In this document: positions 1-10,232 of the stretch, one piece after another | How the letters are laid out: the number at the start of each line of letters is the position of its first letter | How positions within the stretch are numbered: the stretch's first letter is position 1 | DNA from: a virus | Length of the DNA: 33,824 nucleotides | Direction: 5' to 3' (one strand) | IMG/VR virus record: IMGVR_UViG_3300027917_000109 | Span: 1 to 33,824 of that record | Program-made: the position numbers and the translations under genes | Notes under the pieces: model-generated | What the model was told of the DNA's origin: nothing | Seen by the model: only the letters and a program-made list of their open reading frames with translations | The model's database searches: none

Positions 1-3000
1 GGCCTTCGGCAATCCGCTGGTCCTGCCACTCTCTCAGGTAGTTGATGTCGGCGAGCTGGCGCTTCGTCATCTTCTTGACGCTGAACTGCGCGAGGTATGC
101 ATCGAGCATTGCGACAAAACCGCCGGATCGCTTGCGGCCCTCCTTCTCTGCTCTGATCGCGTCGGCGCGGTCTGCCTTTGCGAGCTTGTCGCGGAGCGGT
201 CCTTTCTTTGCGGCCTTTCGCAGCTTTTCCATGTGCTTGACGCCGCGCTCTTTCGCCTTCTTTGTTGCGCGGTACATCGCCATGTGGATCGTCTGGTAGA
301 GCTTCTCGTCGTAGGCCCCGCCAAGATCCCCTTTCTCAAGAAGCCTGCGGCACTCTCTCGCATGCTTCTCTGCCTGACGTTGATGCTTGATCGGATCGAG
401 GTCTTTATGTTGCACGCTCAGGACTTCAAGTGCTGCCTTGCGTCTTATGACTGATGGATCGAACTGCCTTCTGGTCTGGGCGAGCGTGGGATCGAGCTGG
501 CGCCTGATGAAGCGCAGCTCGGACAGAAGGAACTTGATCGCGTCTGGGCCCTGTACTGCATCGAACGAAGCGAGCACCATCGCGTCGTCGTTTTTCATGA
601 GGTTGCCAAAGCGCACGTCGAGCTGCCTGTTGACCTCCTTCTCAAGGATCTCGTTGTAGCGCGGGGCACGCCGGAGCGCCTGCACCATCGCGTCCGCGGA
701 GTCGAAGCCGAACGACTTGGCGATGTACTCCGGCGATGCGTTCTGACCGAGCAGCCCGCGTTCGGCCTTCGAGGTGACGGCTGGGAACACGGAGACCTTC
801 AGGTCGCGCTGGTAGATGTACGGGTCCTTCTCGTTGCGCGTGCGCTGCCTCGACGGGATCTCGTCGACAACGTCCTTGCCCCAGCCCTCGATGAGTGCGT
901 CGAGCGAGATCCGCAGCGGCCTGCCCTGAGCATCCTTAAGGGAGCCTGGTAGCTTCTCGAAGCCGTGCATCGAGGCGTTTGTCAGGTAGCGCAGGAGACG
1001 CATGAGCGGATCGCGGGACAGCTCCGCTTCGACCTTCTCGGTGACGCGGGCCTTCTCTTCCTGCCACCACTCCTCGCGCTGCATCTTCTGGTCCCTGAGC
1101 AGCCGCGAGCGCAGTCGCCCTCTCGATGCTTCCTTGTGTCGCTCCGACGCTGCGATGTAGGCCTCGACCTCGCGCCGGGTCATCTGGTCCTTAAGGCGCT
1201 CCATCGGCTGCAGCGCGAGCTGCGCGTGAGCTGCCTCGATCTCCCGGTCGCTGGCGAGCATGCGGTCGAAAACGCCGCGGACCTCGTCACTGATCTCGAT
1301 CAGGCCACTGATGTTCTCGTAGACTTCAAGCATCCACTTGCGAATCTGCGAGAAGATCCCCTGCAGCTCGACGCTTGGTGCGCGCCCCTCGAAGAGGTAG
1401 GTCTCCCACGCCTTCGCGTAGACTTCCATCGGACCCTTCTCCGATGCGCCCTGTCGTGCAAACTCTCGCTGTACGGCCTTCATGTCGGCGCGGCTCGTGA
1501 TCTTCGGTCGCGCCGTGCCGTCCGGGTACTCCTTCGGCGTCTTCCTCTCGACGAACGAGATAAGTGACTCGTAGTCCTTCTTGACCTGCTTCGACGCGCC
1601 GTCCGACTCGTACAGGTCAGATAGCATGTCGAAGTAGAAATGCCCCATCTCATGCAGCGGCGTCGTTGGATCCGAGGCCTTGAACAGCTCGATCATCGCC
1701 TCGGTGCCGCCGCGAGACATGAGATACGCCCCCCTTGGCATGTTCTCTTCCTCTGGGAGCTTCGGCTGTTCGAGGCGGTCAAGCTCCTCGGCCTCGGTGA
1801 CGATGCCGGGACGCACCGGCCTGATCTGCGGGATCTGCAGCTTCCTGAACCTGCGCTTTGCCCTGAACTTCTGCCCGGCCTCTGTCTGCGTTTTGCCGTG
1901 CCTGATTCCGAATCCCGTGACCTCTTCGGCGAGCCTGTACATGTAGCTCGCGAGTCCCTTGCGCTGGGCTACAGGGAGAACGAGCACCTGCTCTGGAAGA
2001 AGCTGCCCTTCTCCTGGCCTCACGACCGTCGGCAGGACGAACGTCACGTCTCCAACCATGCGCCCCATGTCGTCTGTCGCAAGGATCTCGAAGCTGTAGT
2101 CGCTCAGGCGGTTCATCGTGTAGTTGAGAGAGGCAAGCTCCTGCGTCGGAGCTGCGGCCTTCGCGATGGAGCCGAAGTCCCTGGTGGGCTGCGCTGCCTG
2201 CTGCGCGCTCTCCTGGAAGAGTGCGAGCTGCTCGGCCTCGTCGGTGCGCGTCACGGCGATTGGATCAGGCGAGCCCATGATGTCGTAGCCCGAGGATGCC
2301 CTCGTGCCCTTCTGCGTGACATCGGAGTCGAGCACCTCGCCTTCGACCTGCACCGAGTCGAAGATCGCGACGATGCTGGCGTCCTTGTTCCAGTAGCCCT
2401 TGTAGCCCAGGTCCTGGATATCGGTCTCGATGTCGCGGTAGATCGTCTGCTGGTCCTTACCAGCGTGCTTCTGCGCGAGCCCGAGCGGATCCTCGATGAT
2501 GTCGTAGACCTCGCTGGGCGAGATCCTCACGAAGTAGCGGTGCTGCCCGAGCCCTCTCTCTCTCTTATAGCCAGGGACTCCGAAGAACGTGCGGCGAGGC
2601 GCACCGGCATCGACACGAGCGCGCTCGGTCGCGTTCGCGATGTCGGTGCCGAAGAACTCGGGCTCGATGGATTCGAGTCCCGACTCGTGGCTCCAGTGTG
2701 TGAGAGGAACGAGCCCGTCGTTCCCTATCGGGAGCCCCGACTTCGCATTCCAGAGCGCATCTGTTTCTGGATCTCTTCCGAAGCCGGGTGCGACTTGTTG
2801 GAGCGGAGGGAGCGGCCCTTCTTTGGCGAAGTACGGGCCAGCTCCGACTTTGAACCTGTGTCGGAGGTACGCTCGCCAGATCGGTTGATAAAGCTCACGG
2901 ACGGCGACTCGCTGTAGATCGGGTCGTCCGGCGAGACCTCCCCGATCCCATGTCGCTTGAAGATCGCTCTCGCTCTTTCCCGAGAGATCGACGTAGTCGC

Positions 3001-6000
3001 CTTCTTGCGCGAAGAACTCGTAGCCATAGCCCTCTCCAACAGCCGCCGCCAGTGTACCAGCGAAGGCTTCGAGCTGCTCATCTCCGTACTGATCTGCCTC
3101 AAAGAACGAGCCGTCCAGGAAGCGGACGCCGCTCCTGTCGCCGTCGACCGTGAAGTTGATGCCGTCGGCCTTGGCCTCGGGGTTCACCTTCTTGTACAGC
3201 TCCAGGATCTCGTCGGTCGTGAACTTGCTGCCGTCCGGCTTCGTGACGCGCACGCCGAATTGCTGGCCGTCGTACTTCGGCTGCCCGGTGACGATGGCGT
3301 CCTGCAGGAGCGCGTGCCCCATCACCTCGCCTACCTGGGCAGCCGTCTCCAGACTCGCGCCGGGGAGCTTGATCTCGATGGTGGGCTCCGCGCCCTCCCA
3401 GGTGCCGATGGTGACTCGGGCGACGTGCGGGATCCCGGCTGCGCGCAGGAACTTGATCTGGCCGTCGCCGTCGGTGATCCCGTTCAGGATCGCCTCGTTG
3501 TAGCTCATCAGGGCTTCGAGGGAGGTGCCCTCTGGGAAGCCGAAGCCCCTGGCGTTCCCTGGCTTCGTCGAGACAAGGATCGCCGGTCCACGAGCCTCTG
3601 CGCGCTCCTTCAGGGCCTCGGTGAAGGTGAGCGTATCCCAGGGCTCGGCGTGCTCAGACTTGAACGACGGCGGGTCTGCGGACGACAGCGCGGCCGTGAG
3701 CGAGTTCTCCTTGTCGAAGCTGCCCTCGGCCACCATCTCCTTGATGGTCTCGATCTCCCGGCGCGAGCGCGTCACGGCAGACTTCCACGTCCCAGCACGT
3801 TGCTTGCCGGTTCCCTTCGCCGGGCTGAGGTTCTTCCTCGACCAGAACCAGAGCGCGGCCTGCATCTCTCGGGGCTGCACGCCGAATTGCTCGGCGAGCG
3901 CGGTCGTCAGCCACATCGCGTAGCGGATCTGATTCGAGCGCCGGAAGCTCGCGGCGTCGCGCTCGGTGCCGCTCTTCTTGTCGATGTCCCTGTAGTTGAA
4001 CCCGAAGAGCCGGGCCATGTGGACATCCTGCACCGTGTAGGGCGTGAACTCGTTGAGCCCGGCGACGCGCACCGTGTTCATGTAGGTCGAGACCTTGAGG
4101 CCCATGCCCGCCGTCGTTTTGAACGTGCCGGTGGTGTACGCCTTGATGATCATCTCGACCTGTCGGCCGGTGACCTTGAGCTTGGTGCCGTCCTTCTTCT
4201 TGATCGCGTTGGGCCCGAGGAGCGCGGCACCAAACTCGTTCCACTGCGTCACCGGATCGATCTGCCTCGCGATGGCCATGACGTGCAGCGTGTCGCTGAG
4301 GTTCTGCTCGACGCTGTTCTGCTGCGAGGTGATCCCGAAGATGATCGCAGCCTCCTGCAGGTTCGCCTGACCGACGAGGTCCGCGAGGCCCTCACCGAAG
4401 TCCTGGTACCAGCGCATCGCGGCTCGATCTTCGAGCGCTTCCTCGGCGGCCTTCACGAGGTAGTCCCAATCGCGGGCCTTGACGTTGCGGTCGAGAGTCT
4501 TGGCTTTGCCTTTCCTGGCGCGTGGCGCACCGGGCAGCCGTGCGAGCATGCGGGAGGTCAGCGTCTTACCGGCACGCCTCGCTCGTTGCAGTGCCTTCTC
4601 CAGTTCGATCTCGACGTGCCCGAGCGGGAGGTTGCGAACGTCTTCCTCGACCTCGCCGACGCGGTACTGGTACGCGCTCGTCTGGTAGTAGCGCTCGACC
4701 GACTCGACGCTCGACTCCGACGGCGGCTGCTGCAGCGAATCCATCTCCCCGGTGTGCTGGGCGTAGGCGATGTATGTCGAGTCCGGCAGCCCCCGCATCA
4801 TGCTCGCGATGCGCGCCCCCGAGGTCCTGACAGCGTCAATCACGACGGCGCCCTTCGGGGCCTCGCGCACCTTCGGCACCGGGTGCTGCGCCTCGGCGAT
4901 ACGTCCCTGCAAATCGACCATCTCGCGCCACAGGGCCCGTCGCTCGTCTGCCGGGAGAACGTCCTTCTGCAGCACGCCCACGCCCTGAGCGGTCATGTCT
5001 GTGGCGAGGCGAGACTCGATCTCCTCGGCGCGGTCCTTCATCGCCTGGATCTCCTCGGTCTCGGGGACCACGAGGTCCTCGCCTGGAGTCCAGTGCTTGT
5101 AACCCATGTGCTCCAGCTCACGGGCCAGCGCCATGTTCGCGCCCGTCATGTCTGGCGCCGCCACGATGGTCGCACCTCTCGCGAGCTGGGTGGCGACGAG
5201 CTTCGCGGCCTTGGTCGCGGCCATCTGGTTTCCGGTCCTCAGACCATGGACAACCTCGCGGGCCTCTTCGTCGTACCGCACCATCGCCTTGCCCATAGGC
5301 GTAGAGGTGGGCTGCGGCCTTAGGAGCTTCGCCATCCTGACCTTGTATGCGCGGATCATGGCGGCGGCCTCGCGCCCACTCCTCTGGATCTGCGTCCCCA
5401 GGACCTTGCCGTGAACCATCGCCGCGACGTGCGCCTGAATCTCGCTGCCGGTTGCGCGCAGCGCCTCGGGCCACAGCGCGTTGTAGGCGCGGCGTTCGTT
5501 CTCGTCGAGCCCGGCCACATCCTTCTCGATCTGCTGCGCCGCCTCCTCGCCTTCGAGCGCGAGGACCTCCTCGACCTTCTTGTCGAACGTCTGCTCGATG
5601 GCCTCGTTGACTTCCTCGGTCGCAGCCTGAAGCTCGGCGATGGTCGAGTCCTCCTGGTAGAGCTTCGTGTGGTTCATCAGGGCTGCTTCCATCTCTGTGC
5701 CGGACAACTTCGTGAGCCACTGAGAGAGCGGGATCACGAGGTCGCCTCTTCCACCCAGGTTGGAAGCCTCGTCGAACTGATCAGTCGAGCCCATGATCTC
5801 TTTCCATGCGTCTCGTGGGCTCACTGCTTGATGCGTGCCTTTGCGCTTTTTATTCAGCGCCTCGACGGCCTCGACGAACTCCTGGAACGGGACGAACACG
5901 TCGTTGCTCGCGCCGTCCTTCTCCATGGTCTGTTCGAGGAGGTGGCGGTGGACCGCTGGCAGCTTCTTGCGGATCTCGACGGCCTCGGCAATGTCAGAGT

Positions 6001-7474
6001 ACATCGAGAGCCTAGCCTTGTTGATCGCGGCGCGGCGCTGTTGTCGCCTGATGTTAATCGGGTCGGTGACGGTCGCGCCGAAGCCGCCGAAAACGGCACC
6101 CGTCAAAATGGTGCCCTCGAAAGTCGACAGCGCGATGTCCCAAACGCGAGCGAGGTTTTCTTCAAGCGTTGAAGTCTGCCACTCCGGCGAGGTCCTCTCT
6201 TTGACGTATGTCTCCTGCGCGATCTGCAGAACCTCTTGTGCTATCTCGACTGGAATCTCGGTGACGATCATCCCGGCGTGGCCGATGCCGTAGCGCTTCA
6301 CGGCCTCCTGCCAGCCCTCGCGAAGCATCGCTTTCTTGATAGATGTCCCTGCGATTCTTTTCCAGACGTTCCTTCCTCCGAGAGCGCGGAACGTCGCTCC
6401 TGTCGGGATTAGCTCCAGCGCACCGATTGCGGCGCCAGTGAGATGCGAAGACCTGTAGGCGACATCAGGGTCGACGCGCTCGCCGTTTGGGCCGACCATG
6501 TTGATCGTGTCGAGGTAGATCGTGCCGCCTTCGATTGTAGAGCTGAATCCGAAAGCCAGGACCCCTCCGGCAGCCCATGCGATGACATCGTCGATTGGAA
6601 TCGGAGTAAGAGCTGCTGCAGCAGCAGGAGCAGATCCGGCAGCGATAGCGCCAAGGGAGAACGGCATCATCTGGATGCCCTTCGTCCAGATGCGCTTGAA
6701 TTGTGTTTCGGCGCGCTCGCCAAGACCAGCCAGACGACTGATGTCTTGAGTGAACGGCATCAGCAGGTCACGCCAATGAATGCCTTCTGCGAGTGGGTCG
6801 ACGAATACCTTCTCTTGTCTACGCTTCAGTCTCTCGGCTCGCTCTTGCATCTCAGGAGTGCCGAAGCCCTCTCTCGTGATCGCACCGATTACACCGTATT
6901 CGAGTTGCGCCTCACCCTTGAGAGCCTCGCCTACACCGGCCTTTCCCACCCACTCAAGCAGCGAGAGCTTTTCGAGATCCTTGTCGAAGATCAGCGCTCC
7001 AGTCTGCGGATCCTCGTGCATCATTCTGACCAGCTCTGGCGACTGCCTGATGATCTTGTCGAGGTCTTTGGAGTCTCGCTTCTCGATCTGCTCCAGCCGG
7101 TCGATGTTCTGCCTGACGTATGTCGCGTTGTAGTCTGGGTGATTCTCAAGGATGCGCCTGACGCGCATCTCCATCTCTGGATCCTGCGACGCTGAATACG
7201 ACAAGACGGCACGCAGACGATCTTGCGTTCTCCCGCCTACCCGCATTGCGTAATCGCGGATTCTGTTTGCTCTGCGTCTGGTATCTGGCGTCGGCGGGAT
7301 ATATTGCGGCAGCTCCCTGCTCTCGGTCATCTCCGTGGAGACGTTCTCGGGAACAGGCGCGTACTCGCGGGTCTCCAGCTCCTCGATGGCCTCTTCACGC
7401 TTTCGGCGTGCGCGTTCTATCTCTTCAGGGTCAGTGACCTCTTGGATGTCGCGAAGTTCTCGAAAAACGCTCAT
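1..7474 (-). CDS. Giant polyvalent internal virion (ejection) protein, partial
   Basis: I translated this frame codon by codon from the ATG at 7474 to the window edge and met no stop, giving at least 2,491 codons; the 3' end lies outside the window. The ATG overlaps the upstream stop (ATGA). By position after two internal virion proteins it corresponds to T7 gp16, which enters the host with the DNA. The N-terminus (about 1-250) is charged. Ala/Gly-rich hydrophobic stretches near residues 271-312 and 448-475 could cross membranes. A segment near 1590-1720 starts LTHWSHESGL and contains FFGTD, reminiscent of large polyvalent protein-associated domains. Residues about 1770-1870 look GNAT-like (VLPVAQRKGLASYMYRL). 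A zincin-like HEMGH sits at about 1941-1945. The remainder is helical and Lys/Arg/Glu-rich. Coding is certain; the role is inferred from synteny and the domain names are tentative. Confidence 0.85.
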   Translation of the reverse strand, partial: MSVFRELRDIQEVTDPEEIERARRKREEAIEELETREYAPVPENVSTEMTESRELPQYIPPTPDTRRRANRIRDYAMRVGGRTQDRLRAVLSYSASQDPEMEMRVRRILENHPDYNATYVRQNIDRLEQIEKRDSKDLDKIIRQSPELVRMMHEDPQTGALIFDKDLEKLSLLEWVGKAGVGEALKGEAQLEYGVIGAITREGFGTPEMQERAERLKRRQEKVFVDPLAEGIHWRDLLMPFTQDISRLAGLGERAETQFKRIWTKGIQMMPFSLGAIAAGSAPAAAAALTPIPIDDVIAWAAGGVLAFGFSSTIEGGTIYLDTINMVGPNGERVDPDVAYRSSHLTGAAIGALELIPTGATFRALGGRNVWKRIAGTSIKKAMLREGWQEAVKRYGIGHAGMIVTEIPVEIAQEVLQIAQETYVKERTSPEWQTSTLEENLARVWDIALSTFEGTILTGAVFGGFGATVTDPINIRRQQRRAAINKARLSMYSDIAEAVEIRKKLPAVHRHLLEQTMEKDGASNDVFVPFQEFVEAVEALNKKRKGTHQAVSPRDAWKEIMGSTDQFDEASNLGGRGDLVIPLSQWLTKLSGTEMEAALMNHTKLYQEDSTIAELQAATEEVNEAIEQTFDKKVEEVLALEGEEAAQQIEKDVAGLDENERRAYNALWPEALRATGSEIQAHVAAMVHGKVLGTQIQRSGREAAAMIRAYKVRMAKLLRPQPTSTPMGKAMVRYDEEAREVVHGLRTGNQMAATKAAKLVATQLARGATIVAAPDMTGANMALARELEHMGYKHWTPGEDLVVPETEEIQAMKDRAEEIESRLATDMTAQGVGVLQKDVLPADERRALWREMVDLQGRIAEAQHPVPKVREAPKGAVVIDAVRTSGARIASMMRGLPDSTYIAYAQHTGEMDSLQQPPSESSVESVERYYQTSAYQYRVGEVEEDVRNLPLGHVEIELEKALQRARRAGKTLTSRMLARLPGAPRARKGKAKTLDRNVKARDWDYLVKAAEEALEDRAAMRWYQDFGEGLADLVGQANLQEAAIIFGITSQQNSVEQNLSDTLHVMAIARQIDPVTQWNEFGAALLGPNAIKKKDGTKLKVTGRQVEMIIKAYTTGTFKTTAGMGLKVSTYMNTVRVAGLNEFTPYTVQDVHMARLFGFNYRDIDKKSGTERDAASFRRSNQIRYAMWLTTALAEQFGVQPREMQAALWFWSRKNLSPAKGTGKQRAGTWKSAVTRSRREIETIKEMVAEGSFDKENSLTAALSSADPPSFKSEHAEPWDTLTFTEALKERAEARGPAILVSTKPGNARGFGFPEGTSLEALMSYNEAILNGITDGDGQIKFLRAAGIPHVARVTIGTWEGAEPTIEIKLPGASLETAAQVGEVMGHALLQDAIVTGQPKYDGQQFGVRVTKPDGSKFTTDEILELYKKVNPEAKADGINFTVDGDRSGVRFLDGSFFEADQYGDEQLEAFAGTLAAAVGEGYGYEFFAQEGDYVDLSGKSESDLQATWDRGGLAGRPDLQRVAVRELYQPIWRAYLRHRFKVGAGPYFAKEGPLPPLQQVAPGFGRDPETDALWNAKSGLPIGNDGLVPLTHWSHESGLESIEPEFFGTDIANATERARVDAGAPRRTFFGVPGYKRERGLGQHRYFVRISPSEVYDIIEDPLGLAQKHAGKDQQTIYRDIETDIQDLGYKGYWNKDASIVAIFDSVQVEGEVLDSDVTQKGTRASSGYDIMGSPDPIAVTRTDEAEQLALFQESAQQAAQPTRDFGSIAKAAAPTQELASLNYTMNRLSDYSFEILATDDMGRMVGDVTFVLPTVVRPGEGQLLPEQVLVLPVAQRKGLASYMYRLAEEVTGFGIRHGKTQTEAGQKFRAKRRFRKLQIPQIRPVRPGIVTEAEELDRLEQPKLPEEENMPRGAYLMSRGGTEAMIELFKASDPTTPLHEMGHFYFDMLSDLYESDGASKQVKKDYESLISFVERKTPKEYPDGTARPKITSRADMKAVQREFARQGASEKGPMEVYAKAWETYLFEGRAPSVELQGIFSQIRKWMLEVYENISGLIEISDEVRGVFDRMLASDREIEAAHAQLALQPMERLKDQMTRREVEAYIAASERHKEASRGRLRSRLLRDQKMQREEWWQEEKARVTEKVEAELSRDPLMRLLRYLTNASMHGFEKLPGSLKDAQGRPLRISLDALIEGWGKDVVDEIPSRQRTRNEKDPYIYQRDLKVSVFPAVTSKAERGLLGQNASPEYIAKSFGFDSADAMVQALRRAPRYNEILEKEVNRQLDVRFGNLMKNDDAMVLASFDAVQGPDAIKFLLSELRFIRRQLDPTLAQTRRQFDPSVIRRKAALEVLSVQHKDLDPIKHQRQAEKHARECRRLLEKGDLGGAYDEKLYQTIHMAMYRATKKAKERGVKHMEKLRKAAKKGPLRDKLAKADRADAIRAEKEGRKRSGGFVAMLDAYLAQFSVKKMTKRQLADINYLREWQDQRIAEG

Positions 7475-9726
7475 GGGCGCAGCCCCGTTCGCTCTTCGAG
7501 CACGCTAGATCGTGGCGACCAACCACTCAGTGCTTCGGCTTCATCGCCCCACCCGTTCTCGACCGCGTACAAGTACATCAGTTCCGGGTCCGTGTACATG
7601 CTCGTGCCCTTACCCTGGAGGTCCTCTCGTTTCCTGAACTCTTCGAGCTGCTCGTCGAGGGTGCCACGCTTGAACATCTCGACCACGTTCTGTTCTGTTG
7701 GCGGGATACCGTTGGCGTTCGCGATTCCCTCGGCCCAGGCGATGTCAGCGGCGCTCATTCCAGCATAGAAGGTCGCGGTGTCCACGGCCTGAACTGCATC
7801 TTGCTCGCGCTGCAGAGTCGTGCCGATGATCTCGTCCTCTGACTGCGCGATGTCGCTGATCAGGAAGCTCAGGCGATCCTCCGGGTCCGGCTTCGACATC
7901 GGATACAGGTAATCCTGCGCGTACTTCTCCTCGATGCGCCTCTTGTCCTTTCTGGACAGCGATTCGCTAAGATCGATGTCCAGGCTCTTCGCGACGACCA
8001 CCCTGTGGTGCTTCGGAATCTCGTCATACGGCTCGTAGAACTGCGTGACAGTGATATCTTCTGGGGCTGGAACTCCGGTTCTGAACTGCAGGTGGTACCG
8101 TCGCGGATCTGCTCCGACTTGTCGTTCGAGCCAATAGCCAGCAGCTTTATCGACGCGCTCGTAGATCTCGTCGAGAGTGAAGCGGCCCTTGTCGCGGTCC
8201 TTCTCCTCCTGTGCTATATCCGCGACAAGTCTCTGCGTCCAGACTTGTATGGTATCGACAGTGATCTCTTCATGTTCGGCGAATGGGAAATTGACTTCGA
8301 GCCTTGACTGCACCGAACTTTTAAGCTGCTCGATAGGCGTGATCGCTCCACGCATCTTCCTGGCTCGATCTTCCCACTCCTCGAAGTCCTGGTCGCTAAT
8401 TTCACCGGAGTCCGATGCTAGCGTACTGCCGTCTGGCGCTCCGCGGCCCTCGACGTAATCCAGGAACTCGTCTGGCCCCAACGACTCGACCCTGTGTCTG
8501 ACGTTCCTGTCTGTGTACTTCGGCCCGCCATGACCGGCTTGCTTCGCGAGCAGGTTCGAGTGGTAGGACCGCATTGCCTTGCGACCCTCCTCGTCCATGC
8601 GATCCCACAGCTCTGTCGGCACCTTGTCAGGCGGAATGCCCTGTTCGATGAAGTCTCTGAACGTCGTCTCTCGCGCATCGCGCATGTCGGCGGCGACGTT
8701 GGCGTCGTGCTCGTTGATCCTGTTGTGCCACGCATCGAGCGCGAGGTCGGTCTTCTCTGGGTCGACGCCGGGCGGGTACTGTTTGCGGATCGCGGCCTCG
8801 CCCTCCTGGCGCTGCTTGCCGGTGACCTTCGCTTCGAGGCTCCACTTCTGATTCTCGACCTGCTTCCCGATGAAGTCCCGAGTCTCGGCTGCGTCGGTGA
8901 TCCTGCCGAGCGAGCGCTCCAACGTGGCCTCGTCGGCCTCGGTTAGCGCCGGGCCCCACTTGTCTCGGTTGTCCTCCTCCTTGAGGCTGTCGAACTGATC
9001 GTTCGCCCACGAGACGAAGCCCTTGTTCGCGCTTCTGATCAGGCCCATCATGAATGCGTTCGAGCGCGCAATCACGATCTCCTGCCCTATGACCTTCTCG
9101 TCAGTGATGCCCTGCGCGACGTTGTAGTCGTAGACCAGCTCCTCCAGGTCACCCTCGGCTTTCATCATCGCTTCGCTGTCGAGCGGGCCGTTGTTCGCGA
9201 GCCTGACGATCTCGTTCGTCTTCTCGGCCTTGGCAGCATCGAACGACGCCTTCTCGACGACCCTGTTCTGGGCCGCCTCGTGACGATGCACGCTCAGCAT
9301 CGCGTTGCTCGCCATCGTAGGAAGGTACTTGTCTATCGCTGCGAGCTGGTCTGCCGTGACCGCGCTTGCGCGATGCTCCTTTACGATGTCGTCGATCCGC
9401 TCCTTGGTGATCTCGCTGACCGACCTCTCGTCTTCGCGCTCCCCTGTCATGTCCGCCAGAGCGTCGGAGCCCTTGCGCTGCTCGGCGTCGAAGACGGCCT
9501 TGTTGATCTCTACGCCCGCGGTCGACAGCGCCCCGTTGACCACCGCGTTGTCGGTCCTGGCCTTCTGCTGCTGCATGACCTGCATGTTGATGCTGGAGAT
9601 GCTGCTGGTGGTCCGCTGCAGCAACGCGCTCGCAGCCAGCGCAGCCTGGCCGCCGCGAGGCACGGTGACAGCCGGTGCGCCTTGACTCTGAACGCTGCCA
9701 ATCTGGTAGAGGGGTACCTTCGGCAT
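7471..9726 (-). CDS. Internal virion protein C (T7 gp15-like)
   Basis: This 751-residue protein starts at ATG 9726, preceded by AGAGGT at about 5 nt and 2 nt after the upstream stop. It is long, hydrophilic and mostly helical, rich in Glu, Asp, Arg and Ala, with no signal peptide or membrane segment. A Gln/Ala-rich N-terminus (residues 30-60) is followed by charged helices. Size and placement, between the small internal virion protein and the giant ejection protein, match T7 gp15, a periplasm-spanning ejection tube component. Assignment rests on synteny and size; no catalytic motif was recognised. The stop overlaps the giant gene's start by ATGA, suggesting translational coupling. Confidence 0.75.
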   Translation of the reverse strand: MPKVPLYQIGSVQSQGAPAVTVPRGGQAALAASALLQRTTSSISSINMQVMQQQKARTDNAVVNGALSTAGVEINKAVFDAEQRKGSDALADMTGEREDERSVSEITKERIDDIVKEHRASAVTADQLAAIDKYLPTMASNAMLSVHRHEAAQNRVVEKASFDAAKAEKTNEIVRLANNGPLDSEAMMKAEGDLEELVYDYNVAQGITDEKVIGQEIVIARSNAFMMGLIRSANKGFVSWANDQFDSLKEEDNRDKWGPALTEADEATLERSLGRITDAAETRDFIGKQVENQKWSLEAKVTGKQRQEGEAAIRKQYPPGVDPEKTDLALDAWHNRINEHDANVAADMRDARETTFRDFIEQGIPPDKVPTELWDRMDEEGRKAMRSYHSNLLAKQAGHGGPKYTDRNVRHRVESLGPDEFLDYVEGRGAPDGSTLASDSGEISDQDFEEWEDRARKMRGAITPIEQLKSSVQSRLEVNFPFAEHEEITVDTIQVWTQRLVADIAQEEKDRDKGRFTLDEIYERVDKAAGYWLERQVGADPRRYHLQFRTGVPAPEDITVTQFYEPYDEIPKHHRVVVAKSLDIDLSESLSRKDKRRIEEKYAQDYLYPMSKPDPEDRLSFLISDIAQSEDEIIGTTLQREQDAVQAVDTATFYAGMSAADIAWAEGIANANGIPPTEQNVVEMFKRGTLDEQLEEFRKREDLQGKGTSMYTDPELMYLYAVENGWGDEAEALSGWSPRSSVLEERTGLRP

Positions 9727-9728
9727 GT

Positions 9729-10232
9729 CTACCTCTTGACCTTCTTGTCGTCTGTGTCCGCTGGCCCGCCGCCCTGGCCGAGCTTGTACATTCCAGCGGC
9801 CGATGCAGCGCCACCGAGCAGCGTCATCCAAGGCATGATCTGCCCCATGAACTGCGCGTCCTGCGCCTCCGACCTGAACACGCTAGCCTGGATGTCGTGA
9901 CCCCTCGCGGCAGACGCTGCGTTGTTCTGCAGCGTGCGGGCGTCAAGCTCACCGAGATGAACCGTGCTCTCCATCACGCGAGCAGGGTCTCCCCTGCCGA
10001 TGATGGCACCGCCACCGGAGGCGGCTGCTTCCTGCCTCGCAGTGAGCTGGCCGACCCTCATGCGGTGCGCCGTCTCTTCTTTCATGCCGATGGCTCGCGC
10101 CCGGTCTGCTCTGTAGCTGGCCTCCCTCTCGTTGAACTTGGCAGCCGCTTCGGCTGCCTGGGAGGCACGCCTTTGCATATAGGCCTGAGTCATCGATGAC
10201 GCGATCATCAGCGGGACTGCGGCTGCGCCCAT
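9729..10232 (-). CDS. Internal virion protein B (T7 gp14-like)
   Basis: A 167-residue protein whose ATG at 10232 overlaps the upstream stop (TGATG) and follows AGGAG at about 7 nt. The first 25 residues are hydrophobic and alanine-rich. An Ala/Glu/Arg-rich helical centre follows (SQAAEAAAKFNEREASYRAD), then a second hydrophobic patch near 130-150 (MPWMTLLGGAASAAGMYKLG). Two amphipathic or hydrophobic segments around a helical core are typical of small podoviral ejection proteins that form a pore in the outer membrane. Synteny (GNAT-like gp13, then this, then the gp15-like gene) supports the call; sequence alone is only suggestive. Confidence 0.7.
   Translation of the reverse strand: MGAAAVPLMIASSMTQAYMQRRASQAAEAAAKFNEREASYRADRARAIGMKEETAHRMRVGQLTARQEAAASGGGAIIGRGDPARVMESTVHLGELDARTLQNNAASAARGHDIQASVFRSEAQDAQFMGQIMPWMTLLGGAASAAGMYKLGQGGGPADTDDKKVKR

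Noticed and set aside
2957-5323. A 788-codon plus-strand open frame, plus similar long ones at 1640-2917, 24644-26275, 27215-28726 and 29399-30679
   Set aside because: They are antisense shadows of real minus-strand genes in GC-rich DNA. Their translations are Arg/Leu/Asp/His-rich with no recognisable domain, while the opposite strand encodes clear proteins.
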